Source: Pseudomaricurvus alcaniphilus
Lineage (GTDB): Bacteria > Pseudomonadota > Gammaproteobacteria > Pseudomonadales > Cellvibrionaceae
Assembly: GCF_011440395.1 (NCBI RefSeq)
Contig: NZ_JAAOIX010000009.1
Span: forward strand, 1-64,000
Direction: 5' to 3'
Length of the DNA stretch: 64,000 nucleotides
Of the stretch, positions 48,103 through 56,748 are shown piece by piece. Numbering within the stretch: the stretch's first letter is position 1; each line of letters opens with the position of its first letter. The position numbers were made by a program, and so were the translations under genes. The notes under the pieces were generated by a model. It was given only the letters and a program-made list of their open reading frames with translations, had not been told where the DNA came from and did not search any database.

Positions 48103-48243
48103 GCTGTTCTCCCCCAGGCTAAAAAGCCCTCACCCAAGGCGCTAAACGGCAGCAACCTAGCCTTGCGGCAAGCACAACCCAGGCCCGTGGTCGGCACTCA
48201 ACCGTTTGGGGCCAACACGCAACCGTTTGGCACTGGCCCTGGC

Positions 48244-49056
48244 TTACTCACCCACTTTCAGCGAGCCGCCCTTGCCGAGACCACCTTTTACAGTTTGGGC
48301 TCTATAGTTTTTCAGGGCACCGACCATCTGGTTGTAGGAATCCGCAAAGGCCGCCGATAATATTTTGCCCTCAGGGGTGTTGGAGAAGGCTCCGGCCCCA
48401 CCGCCAGCACCACCGCCAAACATGCCGCCCAGCAAATTAAAATCGTAGTTTTGGGCACTGCCAACCGCCGCGGAAACCTGCACACCGGAGCGATTGTCGA
48501 TCAGCAGTAAGGTAGTGTTGGCCTCGTTCTTTTTCAGCCCGCCGGCGACCGCCGCCCCTACCGAGCCGAACAGACCGCCGACAATCCCACCGACACCACC
48601 TGTACCCTTGGCAGAAAACTGGATCGACGGGTTCATGGTGTAATCGGCCGCCACCATTTGCCCCTTGCCAAAGTTACTGCCCTCGCGCATTTCACCGGAG
48701 TCCATCAACTCGCGCTCCGTGGCCATGGCCGACATGGCCTTGCCGCGCTCTACCACAACGAAGCAGTTGGATTGCTGGATCATCATGCGAATCAATGGAA
48801 TGGTACTGCCCAGTTGCGGGTAGCGGCTGTAGTACTCTCCCCACCAGGGCAAGGTGCGGTCTTCGTAGACCGACATGGTACCCATGGTTTCGTCGCACCG
48901 CTCCAGCGCGGTATTGTTGCCTTCGGCAGTCTCGCCACCGGCTGCGCCGGTAACCGTATTCCCCTTGGTTCCGCCCATGGTGGGCATGGTTGCATTACAG
49001 CCGGAAAGTGCCAAAAGCGCAGCACTGACGGCGCCTATCCACATTTTTTTGTTCAC
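48244..49056 (-). CDS. CsgG/HfaB-family outer-membrane lipoprotein
   Basis: 270 residues: lipoprotein signal (WIGAVSAALLALSGC, lipid Cys about residue 20) and a CsgG-like domain in which FVVVERGKAMSAMATERELM, YTMNPSIQFSA and TTLLLIDNRSGVQVSAAVGSA follow the family pattern. A glycine-rich region (about 160-185 and 215-235) is unusual. CsgG forms the curli export pore; relatives anchor stalks or act in other envelope tasks. No csgA/B/E/F genes are in view. GTG at 49056, 8 bases after AAGGAG, is preferred over another GTG at 49065. Confidence 0.78.
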   Translation of the reverse strand: MNKKMWIGAVSAALLALSGCNATMPTMGGTKGNTVTGAAGGETAEGNNTALERCDETMGTMSVYEDRTLPWWGEYYSRYPQLGSTIPLIRMMIQQSNCFVVVERGKAMSAMATERELMDSGEMREGSNFGKGQMVAADYTMNPSIQFSAKGTGGVGGIVGGLFGSVGAAVAGGLKKNEANTTLLLIDNRSGVQVSAAVGSAQNYDFNLLGGMFGGGAGGGAGAFSNTPEGKILSAAFADSYNQMVGALKNYRAQTVKGGLGKGGSLKVGE

Positions 49057-49387
49057 CGTATTCACTCCTTGTTACCTATTCAGTTCCGTAATAATGTCCT
49101 GCGATGCAAGTCAAACTAACGAAAACCAACTCTTTCCATGACTCTGTGATCAAAACTCCGACAATCAACACATTACCCAGGACAAACCTGCTGTCGAGAT
49201 GACAGTCTTTGTGTAGCGTTTAATAATTTTAGCTATGAAGCGATAGCTGCTTATGCAAGAAAGACGGCTACTGCACCAGCACCGCGCCTCTGACAGGTTA
49301 CAAGCATTTGGGCGTCACGAGAAGCCACATAGAACGAACCGAGTGACAGTTATTCACTCTTGGGCGACGAGGGCCGCTAAACACTTA
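49057..49387. other. Intergenic region without a gene
   Basis: 331 bp between two leftward genes. It contains an inverted repeat AGCTAT/ATAGCT (49231-49236 / 49243-49248) beside an AT-rich block, likely the promoter area of the CsgG-like gene. No ORF here has supporting features. Confidence 0.6.
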
Positions 49388-51475
49388 TCAGCCAAGCGCC
49401 TGGATCTGCCCTCGGCCCTGGGGCCAGGGCGCACTGAACAAATAGCCCTGCATTTCATCACAGCCGATGCGGCGCACGAAATCCCGCTGGGCCGGCGTTT
49501 CGATACCCACCACCCCCACTTTGAGCTGCAGGCTTTTGCCCAGTGCCACGATGCCCTGCAGCAGGCGCTGGTCTTCCGCGCTGCGCAGGTCCGTGATAAA
49601 GCTGCGATCAATTTGAATTTTGTCGATAGGGTAGCGATTCAAGCTGACCAGGGAAGAGTACCCGGAGCCGAAGCTGGTCAGGGAAACCAACACCCCCAGT
49701 CGCTTCAGTTCATCCAGGGTTTCCATGGCTCGCTGCGGATTTTGCAGCAGCATTTGCTCGGTCAATTCCAGCTGCAGGGCTGCAGCCGGCATGGCGGCGT
49801 CGGCAAACAGTTCGCGCAAGGTTGGCAGCAAGCGTGGGCTGGCTAATTGGCGGCCGGTTAAATTGACACTGATATACGCCACCTCAGCGCTGCTGTGCTG
49901 CCACTGCCGCCACTGTGCGCAGGCCTGTCGCAGCACCCATTCGCCCAGGGTCTCGAGGATCCCGGCGCTGGCCGCCAGGGCAATAAACTCCCGCGCCGGC
50001 AACAGGCCGCGCTTGGGGTGGCGCCAGCACAGCAGCGCTTCGCAGGCAACCGTGACGCCGGTAGCGGCCGCCAATACCGGCTGGTAATGCACCTCGAACT
50101 GGCGGGATTTAAAGCCGAGCAACAGCTCCTTTTCCTGCTGCCGCTGCTGGCGCACCTTGTTGTCGAGGGACGGCGTGTAAAACTGGTAGCCGGTCTTGCC
50201 ATTTGCTTTCGCCAGGATCAACGCCGTTTCTGCGTGCTGCTGCAGCTTGGTCGGGTCACTGCCGTCGGCCGGATAACTGGCAATGCCGATGCTGGCGCCG
50301 CTGTACAATTGCTGGTTGCCCACCACAAACGCCTGGGCCAGCGCCTGCCGTATCTTTTCCGCCACCTGGGCGGCGCAGGTCGCGCCCTGGTCGCCCTCGG
50401 GCAAACTCCCCAGAATAACCGCAAACTTGTCTTCATCCAGGTGCGCGAGGGTATCTTCGGCCCGAATACAGTCGGCAATGCGCCGGCTCACCTGCTGCAA
50501 CAGGGCGTCGCCCACCGCGTGCCCGAGCCGGTCATTGACCCCGCGAAAGCTGTCCAGGTCCAGCACCAGCAGCGCCAGCGATCCGCCCCGACGCCGGGTT
50601 TGGAACATCGCCTGCTGCAGGCGATCGGTAAACAGGTTGCCATTGGGCAGGCCGGTAAGCGGGTCGAAATACGCCAGCCGATGGATTTTCATGTCAGTGC
50701 TGCGGCGCTCCGTGAGATCGGAGAAATAGCCGATGGTATTAACAATTTTGCGGTTGGCGTCGCGTAGCACCGCAAAGGAACTCCAGGCGGTAAAGGCGTG
50801 CCCGTCCTTGTGCCGGTGCTGGATCTCTCCCTCCCAACCATCGTTGTTTTCGAGGCTCTGGCGCACCGCCCGCAAGAAAGTTGGCGCGTAGCGCTCAACA
50901 TCGATCAGGCGGGGTGAGTCACCGATCACTTCCTCCGGCTGGTAACCGGTAATGCGAGTGAAGGTGCTATTGGTCTGGATGATTTTACCGAAGGAATCGG
51001 TCACATAGATGCCGATCATGGTGTTCTCAAACACCGCGCTCGCCAGCGCCACATCATCGACCCGGTGCTTGCGGGCACTGATATCCCGACAGATACAGAC
51101 CGCGCCCTGGAGGGTATTATTGTCGTCCAGCGAGGGAATGCACTGCACACTGAGCGACACCCGGAAGCCGTCACGATGATTGATCGCCAGGGTTTCCGGC
51201 TCGCAGGCGTAGCCGGTTTGCATTTCGGTATTCAGCTTTTCCAGCTGGCGATAGATAAATTGACGCACGCCGAGAAAGCGCTGGTCGTCTTCGAAGTCGA
51301 GGGAGTGATTGTAGAGTCGCAGGAAGTCCCGGTCACAGTAACCCAACACCGCCTCAATCGAGGCACTGGCGTAGTACATGCTGCCGTCAGCACGCACCCC
51401 GAGCACCATATCGCTGTGCTCAGCGGCCGCCTGCTCCAGTAACAAGCCTAATTGGGTTCGATCCTCTTCCGTCAC
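49388..51475 (-). CDS. PAS-PAS-GGDEF-EAL protein with both catalytic sites degenerate
   Basis: 695 residues: PAS (about 15-135), PAS/PAC (145-260), GGDEF (265-430), EAL (445-690); no membrane helix. The GGDEF signature reads DEDKF (347-351), but the inhibitory RxxD site is kept at 338-341 at the exact spacing before it. In the EAL domain EAL itself and Asn 538 remain, while the Asp pair of DDFGTG is Thr600-Ser601, the catalytic Lys is Gln621 and the Glu of EGVET is Val656. Neither c-di-GMP synthesis nor hydrolysis is expected; it is more likely a PAS-sensing c-di-GMP receptor or scaffold (inference). Divergent from ettA. Confidence 0.88.
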   Translation of the reverse strand: MTEEDRTQLGLLLEQAAAEHSDMVLGVRADGSMYYASASIEAVLGYCDRDFLRLYNHSLDFEDDQRFLGVRQFIYRQLEKLNTEMQTGYACEPETLAINHRDGFRVSLSVQCIPSLDDNNTLQGAVCICRDISARKHRVDDVALASAVFENTMIGIYVTDSFGKIIQTNSTFTRITGYQPEEVIGDSPRLIDVERYAPTFLRAVRQSLENNDGWEGEIQHRHKDGHAFTAWSSFAVLRDANRKIVNTIGYFSDLTERRSTDMKIHRLAYFDPLTGLPNGNLFTDRLQQAMFQTRRRGGSLALLVLDLDSFRGVNDRLGHAVGDALLQQVSRRIADCIRAEDTLAHLDEDKFAVILGSLPEGDQGATCAAQVAEKIRQALAQAFVVGNQQLYSGASIGIASYPADGSDPTKLQQHAETALILAKANGKTGYQFYTPSLDNKVRQQRQQEKELLLGFKSRQFEVHYQPVLAAATGVTVACEALLCWRHPKRGLLPAREFIALAASAGILETLGEWVLRQACAQWRQWQHSSAEVAYISVNLTGRQLASPRLLPTLRELFADAAMPAAALQLELTEQMLLQNPQRAMETLDELKRLGVLVSLTSFGSGYSSLVSLNRYPIDKIQIDRSFITDLRSAEDQRLLQGIVALGKSLQLKVGVVGIETPAQRDFVRRIGCDEMQGYLFSAPWPQGRGQIQALG

Positions 51476-51813
51476 GCGCTTCCTCGATTGAGTTAGGTTA
51501 GCGGTCTGGCGCAGCGCTCGTTGTGCTGGCGCATTTTATAGTTTTTATAAGTTTTGCTTCTGAAAAAAAAGCCGTACACCCAACGTATAAGTATAAACAG
51601 CCCTGCCCAACCTGACCAAGCGGCTTGGGAGTCATATACAAAACTAGTCTAAAGATACGCTGGATAGATCAATCCCATCAATATACGCCCGCCTCCTTGG
51701 CCACAACCGGGGCGGGAATCCCGCTCCGCCACGCGCGCCCATTGACTCAGGCCGACGATTTGCCGACACTTGCCGCCACTCCAAAACCCACTTTCCAAAA
51801 GGTGAGCCGCCAA
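51476..51813. other. Divergent intergenic region upstream of ettA
   Basis: 338 bp without a supported gene. AT-rich block at about 51535-51600 is the probable promoter zone for the GGDEF-EAL gene; a plausible rightward promoter is TTGGGA (51625-51630), 17 bases, TCTAAA (51648-51653), leaving a 5' leader of about 155 bases before ettA. Confidence 0.4.
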
Positions 51814-53478
51814 ATGGCACAGTACGTATATTCCATGAACCGGGTCGGCAAGGTCGTGCCCCCGAAACGTGAAATCCTCAAAGACATCTCCCTGTCCTTC
51901 TTCCCCGGCGCCAAGATCGGCGTCCTCGGCCTCAACGGCGCCGGCAAGTCGACCCTGCTGCGCATCATGGCCGGGGTGGATACCGACATCAACGGCGAAG
52001 CACGCCCCATGCCCGGTATCAAGGTGGGCTACTTGCCCCAGGAGCCGCAGCTCGACCCCAACAAGGATGTGCGCGGCAACGTTGAAGACGGCGTGCGCGA
52101 AGCCCTTGACGCCATGGCCGAACTGGACCAGGTCTACGCCCAGTACGCCGAGCCGGACGCCGACTTCGACGCCCTGGCCAAGAAGCAGGGCCAACTGGAA
52201 GACATTATCCAGAGCTGGGATGCCCACAACCTCGACCACAAGCTGGAAGCCGCCGCCGACGCCCTGCGCCTGCCGCCCTGGGACGCCGATGTGAGCAAAC
52301 TCTCCGGTGGCGAAAGGCGCCGGGTCGCCCTCTGCCGGCTGTTGCTGTCGCGCCCGGACATGCTGCTGCTGGACGAACCCACCAACCACCTGGACGCCGA
52401 GAGCGTGTACTGGCTGGAGCGCTTCCTGGTGGACTTCCCCGGCACCGTGGTAGCAATTACCCACGACCGTTACTTCCTCGACAACGCCGCCGGCTGGATC
52501 CTGGAATTGGACCGCGGTCACGGCATTCCCTACGAGGGCAACTACTCCAGCTGGCTGGAGCAGAAAGAAGCCCGCTTGGAACAGGAGCAGCGCAGCGAGG
52601 CCTCCCACCGCAAGGCGGTCAAGGCCGAGCTGGAGTGGGTGCGGCAGAACCCGAAGGGTCGCCAGGCCAAAAACAAGGCGCGCCTGGCCCGCTTTGAAGA
52701 GATGCAGTCGCAGGAATTCCAGAGCCGCAACGAGACCAACGAGATCTACATCCCCCCCGGTGACCGGCTCGGCGACAAGGTGATCAACTTCAAGAACGTG
52801 AGCAAGAGCTACGGGGAGCGACTGCTGATCGATAACCTCAGCTTCTCGATCCCGAAGGGCGCCATCGTCGGCATTATCGGCGGCAACGGCGCCGGTAAAT
52901 CCACCCTGTTCCGCATGATCAGCGGGGCCGAGCAGCCGGACAGCGGCGAAATCGAAATTGGCGATACCGTCAAGGTCGCCTTTGTAGAGCAGAGCCGCGA
53001 CAACCTCGACGACAAGAAGACCGTGTGGGAGGAAATCTCCGGCGGCCAGGATATCCTGCGCATCGGCAACTACGAGGTCAACTCACGCTCCTACGTGGGC
53101 CGGTTCAACTTCAAGGGTTCGGACCAACAGAAGCGGGTCGGCGACCTGTCCGGCGGTGAGCGCGGCCGCCTGCACCTGGCCAACACCCTCAAGCGCGGCG
53201 CCAATGTGCTGCTGCTCGATGAACCCTCCAACGACCTTGATATCGAAACCCTGCGGGCGCTGGAAGAGGCGCTGCTGAACTTCCCCGGTTGCGCCCTGGT
53301 GATCTCCCACGATCGCTGGTTCCTCGACCGGGTGGCGACCCATATCCTGGCCTACGAAGGCGACAGCAGCGCGGTGTTTTTCGAAGGCAATTACACCGAG
53401 TATCACGAGGACTTTATCCAGCGCAAGGGCGACAAGGCCCAGCCCAAGCGCATGAAGTACAAGCCCCTCAAGCACTGA
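51814..53478 (+). CDS. ettA: Energy-dependent translational throttle protein EttA
   Basis: 554 residues, ABC-F protein with two ATP-binding cassettes: Walker A GLNGAGKST and GGNGAGKST, signatures LSGGERRR and LSGGERGR, Walker B LLLDEPTNHLD and LLLDEPSNDLD. The Arg/Lys/Glu-rich linker includes the P-site tRNA-interaction motif region. EttA binds the ribosomal E site and throttles initiation according to ATP/ADP. ATG at 51814 preceded by AGGTGA; upstream codons of the open frame are leader. Confidence 0.95.
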   Translation: MAQYVYSMNRVGKVVPPKREILKDISLSFFPGAKIGVLGLNGAGKSTLLRIMAGVDTDINGEARPMPGIKVGYLPQEPQLDPNKDVRGNVEDGVREALDAMAELDQVYAQYAEPDADFDALAKKQGQLEDIIQSWDAHNLDHKLEAAADALRLPPWDADVSKLSGGERRRVALCRLLLSRPDMLLLDEPTNHLDAESVYWLERFLVDFPGTVVAITHDRYFLDNAAGWILELDRGHGIPYEGNYSSWLEQKEARLEQEQRSEASHRKAVKAELEWVRQNPKGRQAKNKARLARFEEMQSQEFQSRNETNEIYIPPGDRLGDKVINFKNVSKSYGERLLIDNLSFSIPKGAIVGIIGGNGAGKSTLFRMISGAEQPDSGEIEIGDTVKVAFVEQSRDNLDDKKTVWEEISGGQDILRIGNYEVNSRSYVGRFNFKGSDQQKRVGDLSGGERGRLHLANTLKRGANVLLLDEPSNDLDIETLRALEEALLNFPGCALVISHDRWFLDRVATHILAYEGDSSAVFFEGNYTEYHEDFIQRKGDKAQPKRMKYKPLKH

Positions 53479-53481
53479 GAC

Positions 53482-53515
53482 GGCGCCCGGCAAGTATTTA
53501 TTGCCGGGCAGCGCC
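53482..53515. terminator. Hairpin after ettA
   Basis: GGCGCCCGGCAA pairs with TTGCCGGGC-A-GCGCC around a 7-base loop, one bulged base. Very stable but without a T-run; lies 4 bp after the ettA stop and faces the convergent folK. Confidence 0.55.
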
Positions 53516-53647
53516 TACCTGGCGGCGGTGAGCCTATCAGTCACCGCCATGCCCTCCCCCGTTACAACCACACTATTTAATTGCAGTCCCTGCCTGGCCA
53601 GCCCACAACTCAAAACTGCGTGTAGCTAAACCAGAGCGCTGTAAAAA

Positions 53648-54172
53648 TCAGTTGTCGGCGCAATCCGCGCGAGAGATCGTCTGGCCGCGCCAGCAATAAT
53701 CTACCGGCCACAAATTCTGCTCGCCGCGATACGCCTGCCACAATTGCGCGTAGGTGCGCCCATCAATCGGGTGGCGCCGGGAGGGCGCCAGCTCCGCCAG
53801 CGGCTGCAGTACAAAGGCGTTGCTGAGAACTTCCGCCCGGGGCAGCTCAATCCCCTCGTGCACGCCCACCAGCTCATCGTAGGTCAAGATGTCGATATCC
53901 AGGGTGCGGCCGCTGTATTTGCCGGCGCTGCGGTCACAGCCGTGGCTGTCCTCCAGCGCCTTCAGGCAGCGGGATAACTCCGCCAACCCCAGCTCGGTGC
54001 TGACCGCCACCACCAGGTTGAGAAAATTGTCGCCCGCGAAGCCAACCGCTTCGCTCTCGTACACTGAGGACAACTGCAGCGCACCGAACTGTTGCGCCAG
54101 CGCCTCCAGCCCCAGCGCCACATACCTGTGCGGCTCAATATTGCTGCCAATGCCCAGGTAGACCTCTGCCAT
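53648..54172 (-). CDS. folK: 2-amino-4-hydroxy-6-hydroxymethyldihydropteridine pyrophosphokinase
   Basis: 174 residues. Transfers pyrophosphate to hydroxymethyl-dihydropterin in folate synthesis. Motifs YLGIGSNIEPHR, GRTLDIDILTYD (metal-binding Asp pair) and LPRAEVLSNAFVLQPL are present. Start at 54172 shares one base with the folB stop (TGATG). Confidence 0.94.
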   Translation of the reverse strand: MAEVYLGIGSNIEPHRYVALGLEALAQQFGALQLSSVYESEAVGFAGDNFLNLVVAVSTELGLAELSRCLKALEDSHGCDRSAGKYSGRTLDIDILTYDELVGVHEGIELPRAEVLSNAFVLQPLAELAPSRRHPIDGRTYAQLWQAYRGEQNLWPVDYCWRGQTISRADCADN

Positions 54173-54528
54173 CAGGGGCGCTCGCCACGCTCGATTTGCA
54201 GGCCCACCGTCCTGGCGTTGGCCAGCGCCCCGGGTTTGCTCAAGCGCAGCCGCAACCAGGTCACCCCGAACTCCTCCTGCACCAGTTGCGCAATTTGCTC
54301 CGCCAGCGCCTCCACCAGGAAACACTCAGCCGCCTCGACATACTCGCCGATGCGCGTGGCCACCTTGTTGTAGTCGAGGGCATATTGAATATCGTCGGTA
54401 CTGGCAGCGGTATGGCTTTCAGTGGCCATCTCCAGGTCCAGGCAAATGGTTTGCCGCACCCTGCGCTCCCAGTCATAGACGCCAATAATGGTATCGATGC
54501 GCAGGTCGTGGATATACACCAGGTCCAT
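54172..54528 (-). CDS. folB: Dihydroneopterin aldolase
   Basis: 118 residues. Cleaves dihydroneopterin to the FolK substrate. IHDLRIDTIIGVYDWER with the catalytic region, DYNKVATRIGEYVE and LSKPGALANARTVG match FolB. It directly follows tsaD (3 bp); in Pseudomonas plsY separates them. Confidence 0.94.
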   Translation of the reverse strand: MDLVYIHDLRIDTIIGVYDWERRVRQTICLDLEMATESHTAASTDDIQYALDYNKVATRIGEYVEAAECFLVEALAEQIAQLVQEEFGVTWLRLRLSKPGALANARTVGLQIERGERP

Positions 54529-54531
54529 AGG

Positions 54532-55596
54532 CTAGGCCTCCCCGTGGGTATTATTGTTGCTATTGGACGCCAGCGGCGGCAGGCTTTCCAGCGGCCAGCG
54601 CGGCCTGGCAATGACACTCAAGTCGTCGTGCTGGCCCGCCAGCAAACGCTGGCAACCGGCGTAGGCGATCATGGCGCCATTGTCGGTACAAAACTCGTGC
54701 CGGGCGTAGTAGACCCGCGCCCCGATCTTCGCCAGCGCCTGTTCCAGCCGCTCTCGCAGGCGCAGGTTGGCCGATACCCCGCCGGCGATAATCAGGGTCT
54801 GCAGCCCGGTCTGCTGCAAGGCGCGCCGGCACTTGATCACCAGCGTATCCACCACCGCCTCCTGAAAGGCGCAGGCGATGTCGGCACAGGTCTGCTGATC
54901 CGGCAGGCCGTCGGCCAGGGCGTGCTCGGCCACTGTATTGAGGGTATAGGTTTTGAGGCCGCTGAAGCTGAAATCCAGCCCGGGTCGATCCACCATCGGC
55001 CGCGGAAAGGTAAAGCGCTGGCGCTGGCCGCTCTGCGCCAACTTGGCCAGCGCCGGCCCGCCGGGGTAATCCAGGTCCAGCATCTTGGCAGCCTTGTCGA
55101 AGGCCTCACCGGCGGCGTCATCCAGGGATTCGCCCAGCAAGGTGTACTGGCCGACACCCGCAACCTGCACCAACTGGGTGTGGCCGCCGGACACCAGCAG
55201 CGCGACAAACGGGAAGGCCGGCGGCTGCGACTCCAGCATCGGCGCCAGCAGGTGCCCCTCCATATGGTGCACCCCGATAGCGGGCACCCGCCAACCGTAG
55301 GCCAGGGCGCGGCCGATACAGGCGCCTACCATCAACGCCCCGGCCAGGCCGGGGCCAGAGGTAAAGGCCACCGCATCGATATCGCGCTTTTCCAGCCCGC
55401 TTGCCGCCAGCACCTCGGTAATCAAGGGCAGGGTTTTGCGCACATGATCGCGGGACGCCAGCTCCGGCACCACCCCGCCGTATTCGCTGTGCAGCGCAAT
55501 TTGACTGTAGAGACGATGCCCCAACAGGCCCCGGGCACTGTCGTACACCGCCACTCCGGTCTCATCACAAGAGGTTTCGATTCCCAAAACGCGCAT
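54532..55596 (-). CDS. tsaD: tRNA N6-threonylcarbamoyladenosine transferase TsaD
   Basis: 354 residues of the Kae1/TsaD family. N-terminal [15 protein letters not shown], metal-binding [21 protein letters not shown], and [13 protein letters not shown] near the C-terminus. With TsaB/TsaE it makes t6A37 in ANN-decoding tRNAs. Divergent from rpsU, the classic arrangement. Confidence 0.96.
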   Translation of the reverse strand: MRVLGIETSCDETGVAVYDSARGLLGHRLYSQIALHSEYGGVVPELASRDHVRKTLPLITEVLAASGLEKRDIDAVAFTSGPGLAGALMVGACIGRALAYGWRVPAIGVHHMEGHLLAPMLESQPPAFPFVALLVSGGHTQLVQVAGVGQYTLLGESLDDAAGEAFDKAAKMLDLDYPGGPALAKLAQSGQRQRFTFPRPMVDRPGLDFSFSGLKTYTLNTVAEHALADGLPDQQTCADIACAFQEAVVDTLVIKCRRALQQTGLQTLIIAGGVSANLRLRERLEQALAKIGARVYYARHEFCTDNGAMIAYAGCQRLLAGQHDDLSVIARPRWPLESLPPLASNSNNNTHGEA

Positions 55597-55711
55597 AAAT
55601 AGTTTGCCTGCAGCCAGCCGCCAAACGGCGAATGATAATCAGCCTGCCTGCCGAGAGCCAGCCTGATGTGCCAATTTGATGATATTTCCACCAATATACG
55701 GCCAAATCGTA

Positions 55712-55740
55712 TTGCAGTCTGTTTTTGAAATGTATAGAAT
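55712..55740 (+). promoter_or_regulatory. Probable rpsU operon promoter
   Basis: TTGCAG (55712-55717), 17-base spacer, TAGAAT (55735-55740), about 140 bases before rpsU. Best sigma-70 match in the tsaD-rpsU divergent region. Confidence 0.6.
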
Positions 55741-55886
55741 TTGCGCCCCTCTCATAGCGAGAGTGGGAATAAAGAAGCCTCTGCCCTGCCAATTTCGGCA
55801 GCCAACAGCGGCAGAGCGTCGCACAGAACGGGTCTTGCCCACTGCCGACACACCGAATTTGACCAACACAACTTACAGGTTAACTG

Positions 55887-56102
55887 ATGCCTTTTGTAAA
55901 GCTTAAAGAAAACGAACCATTTGATATTGCCCTGCGCCGCTTCAAGCGCTCTTGCGAAAAAGCCGGTGTTCTGGCTGAAGTTCGTCGTCGCGAGTTCTAC
56001 GAGAAACCCACTACTGTACGCAAGCGCGCCGCCGCCGCAGCCGTTAAGCGCCACGCCAAGAAAGTGCAGCGCGAATCGAAAAAGTTTCAGCGCCTCTACT
56101 AA
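55887..56102 (+). CDS. rpsU: 30S ribosomal protein S21 (bS21)
   Basis: 71 residues, highly basic. Sequence from [20 protein letters not shown] to [10 protein letters not shown] is standard bS21. It heads the macromolecular synthesis operon (rpsU-yqeY-dnaG-rpoD). Confidence 0.98.
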   Translation: MPFVKLKENEPFDIALRRFKRSCEKAGVLAEVRRREFYEKPTTVRKRAAAAAVKRHAKKVQRESKKFQRLY

Positions 56103-56153
56103 GCATCAGCCCGACGTAAGCACCAGCCTGACGTACGCACCAAACTGACGTCA
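56103..56153 (+). repeat. Three tandem 17-bp imperfect repeats after rpsU
   Basis: Units GCATCAGCCCGACGTAA, GCACCAGCCTGACGTAC and GCACCAAACTGACGTCA follow the rpsU stop without a gap. Non-coding; function unknown. Confidence 0.75.
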
Positions 56154-56166
56154 ATACTGACCGCCC

Positions 56167-56190
56167 AGGCCAACCGGAAAACCGGGGCCT
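56167..56190 (+). terminator. Weak hairpin between rpsU and yqeY
   Basis: AGGCC-AA-CCGG, AAAA loop, CCGG-GGCCT; no T-run. Could act as the attenuator that separates rpsU from the rest of the operon, as the terminator between rpsU and dnaG does in E. coli (inference). Confidence 0.4.
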
Positions 56191-56240
56191 AACGGCCAGC
56201 TTGTCCGCCAATTAGGCGGCAACAAACTGTGGAGCAGCAC

Positions 56241-56690
56241 GTGTCCAGCGAACTGAAAGAGCAGATCAAAGCCGCCATGAAAGCGGCCATGCGCGCCAAG
56301 GAAAAAGAACGCCTTGGAGCCATCCGCATGATTCAGGCGGAGATCAAGCGCATTGAAGTCGACGAGCGCATCGAGGTCGATGACGAGCGCCTGCTGGTGA
56401 TCCTGGACAAAATGTGCAAACAGCGGCGCGACTCCATCAGTCAGTATGTGGACGCCGGCCGCGAAGAGCTGGCCGACATCGAACGCGCGGAAATGGTTGT
56501 GATCCAGGAATTTCTGCCCGCTGCCCTCAGCGAGGCCGAGCTGGACGCCATTGTTGCCGCCGCTATTGCCGATTCCGGGGCCGAGAATGCCCGGGACATG
56601 GGCAAAGTCATGGCCTTGATCAAGCCCCAGATCCAGGGCCGAGCCGACATGGGCGCGGTCAGCAAAATGGTCAAGTCTCGGCTGGCCTGA
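56241..56690 (+). CDS. GatB/YqeY domain protein
   Basis: 149 residues, helical, of the YqeY family (resembles the tRNA-binding tail of GatB): LKEQIKAAMKAAMRAKEKERLGAIRMIQAEIK at the N-terminus (56250-56345), DMGKVMALIKPQIQGRADMG near the C-terminus. Precise function unknown; conserved between rpsU and dnaG in Pseudomonas relatives. GTG at 56241 is preferred (GGAG 6 bases upstream) over a GTG four codons before. Confidence 0.92.
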   Translation: MSSELKEQIKAAMKAAMRAKEKERLGAIRMIQAEIKRIEVDERIEVDDERLLVILDKMCKQRRDSISQYVDAGREELADIERAEMVVIQEFLPAALSEAELDAIVAAAIADSGAENARDMGKVMALIKPQIQGRADMGAVSKMVKSRLA

Positions 56691-56748
56691 CGCCCAACTG
56701 CCAGCCCCGCCGCTATCTCCCTGTGCGCTTCCGCGCTAGACTCGCTCT

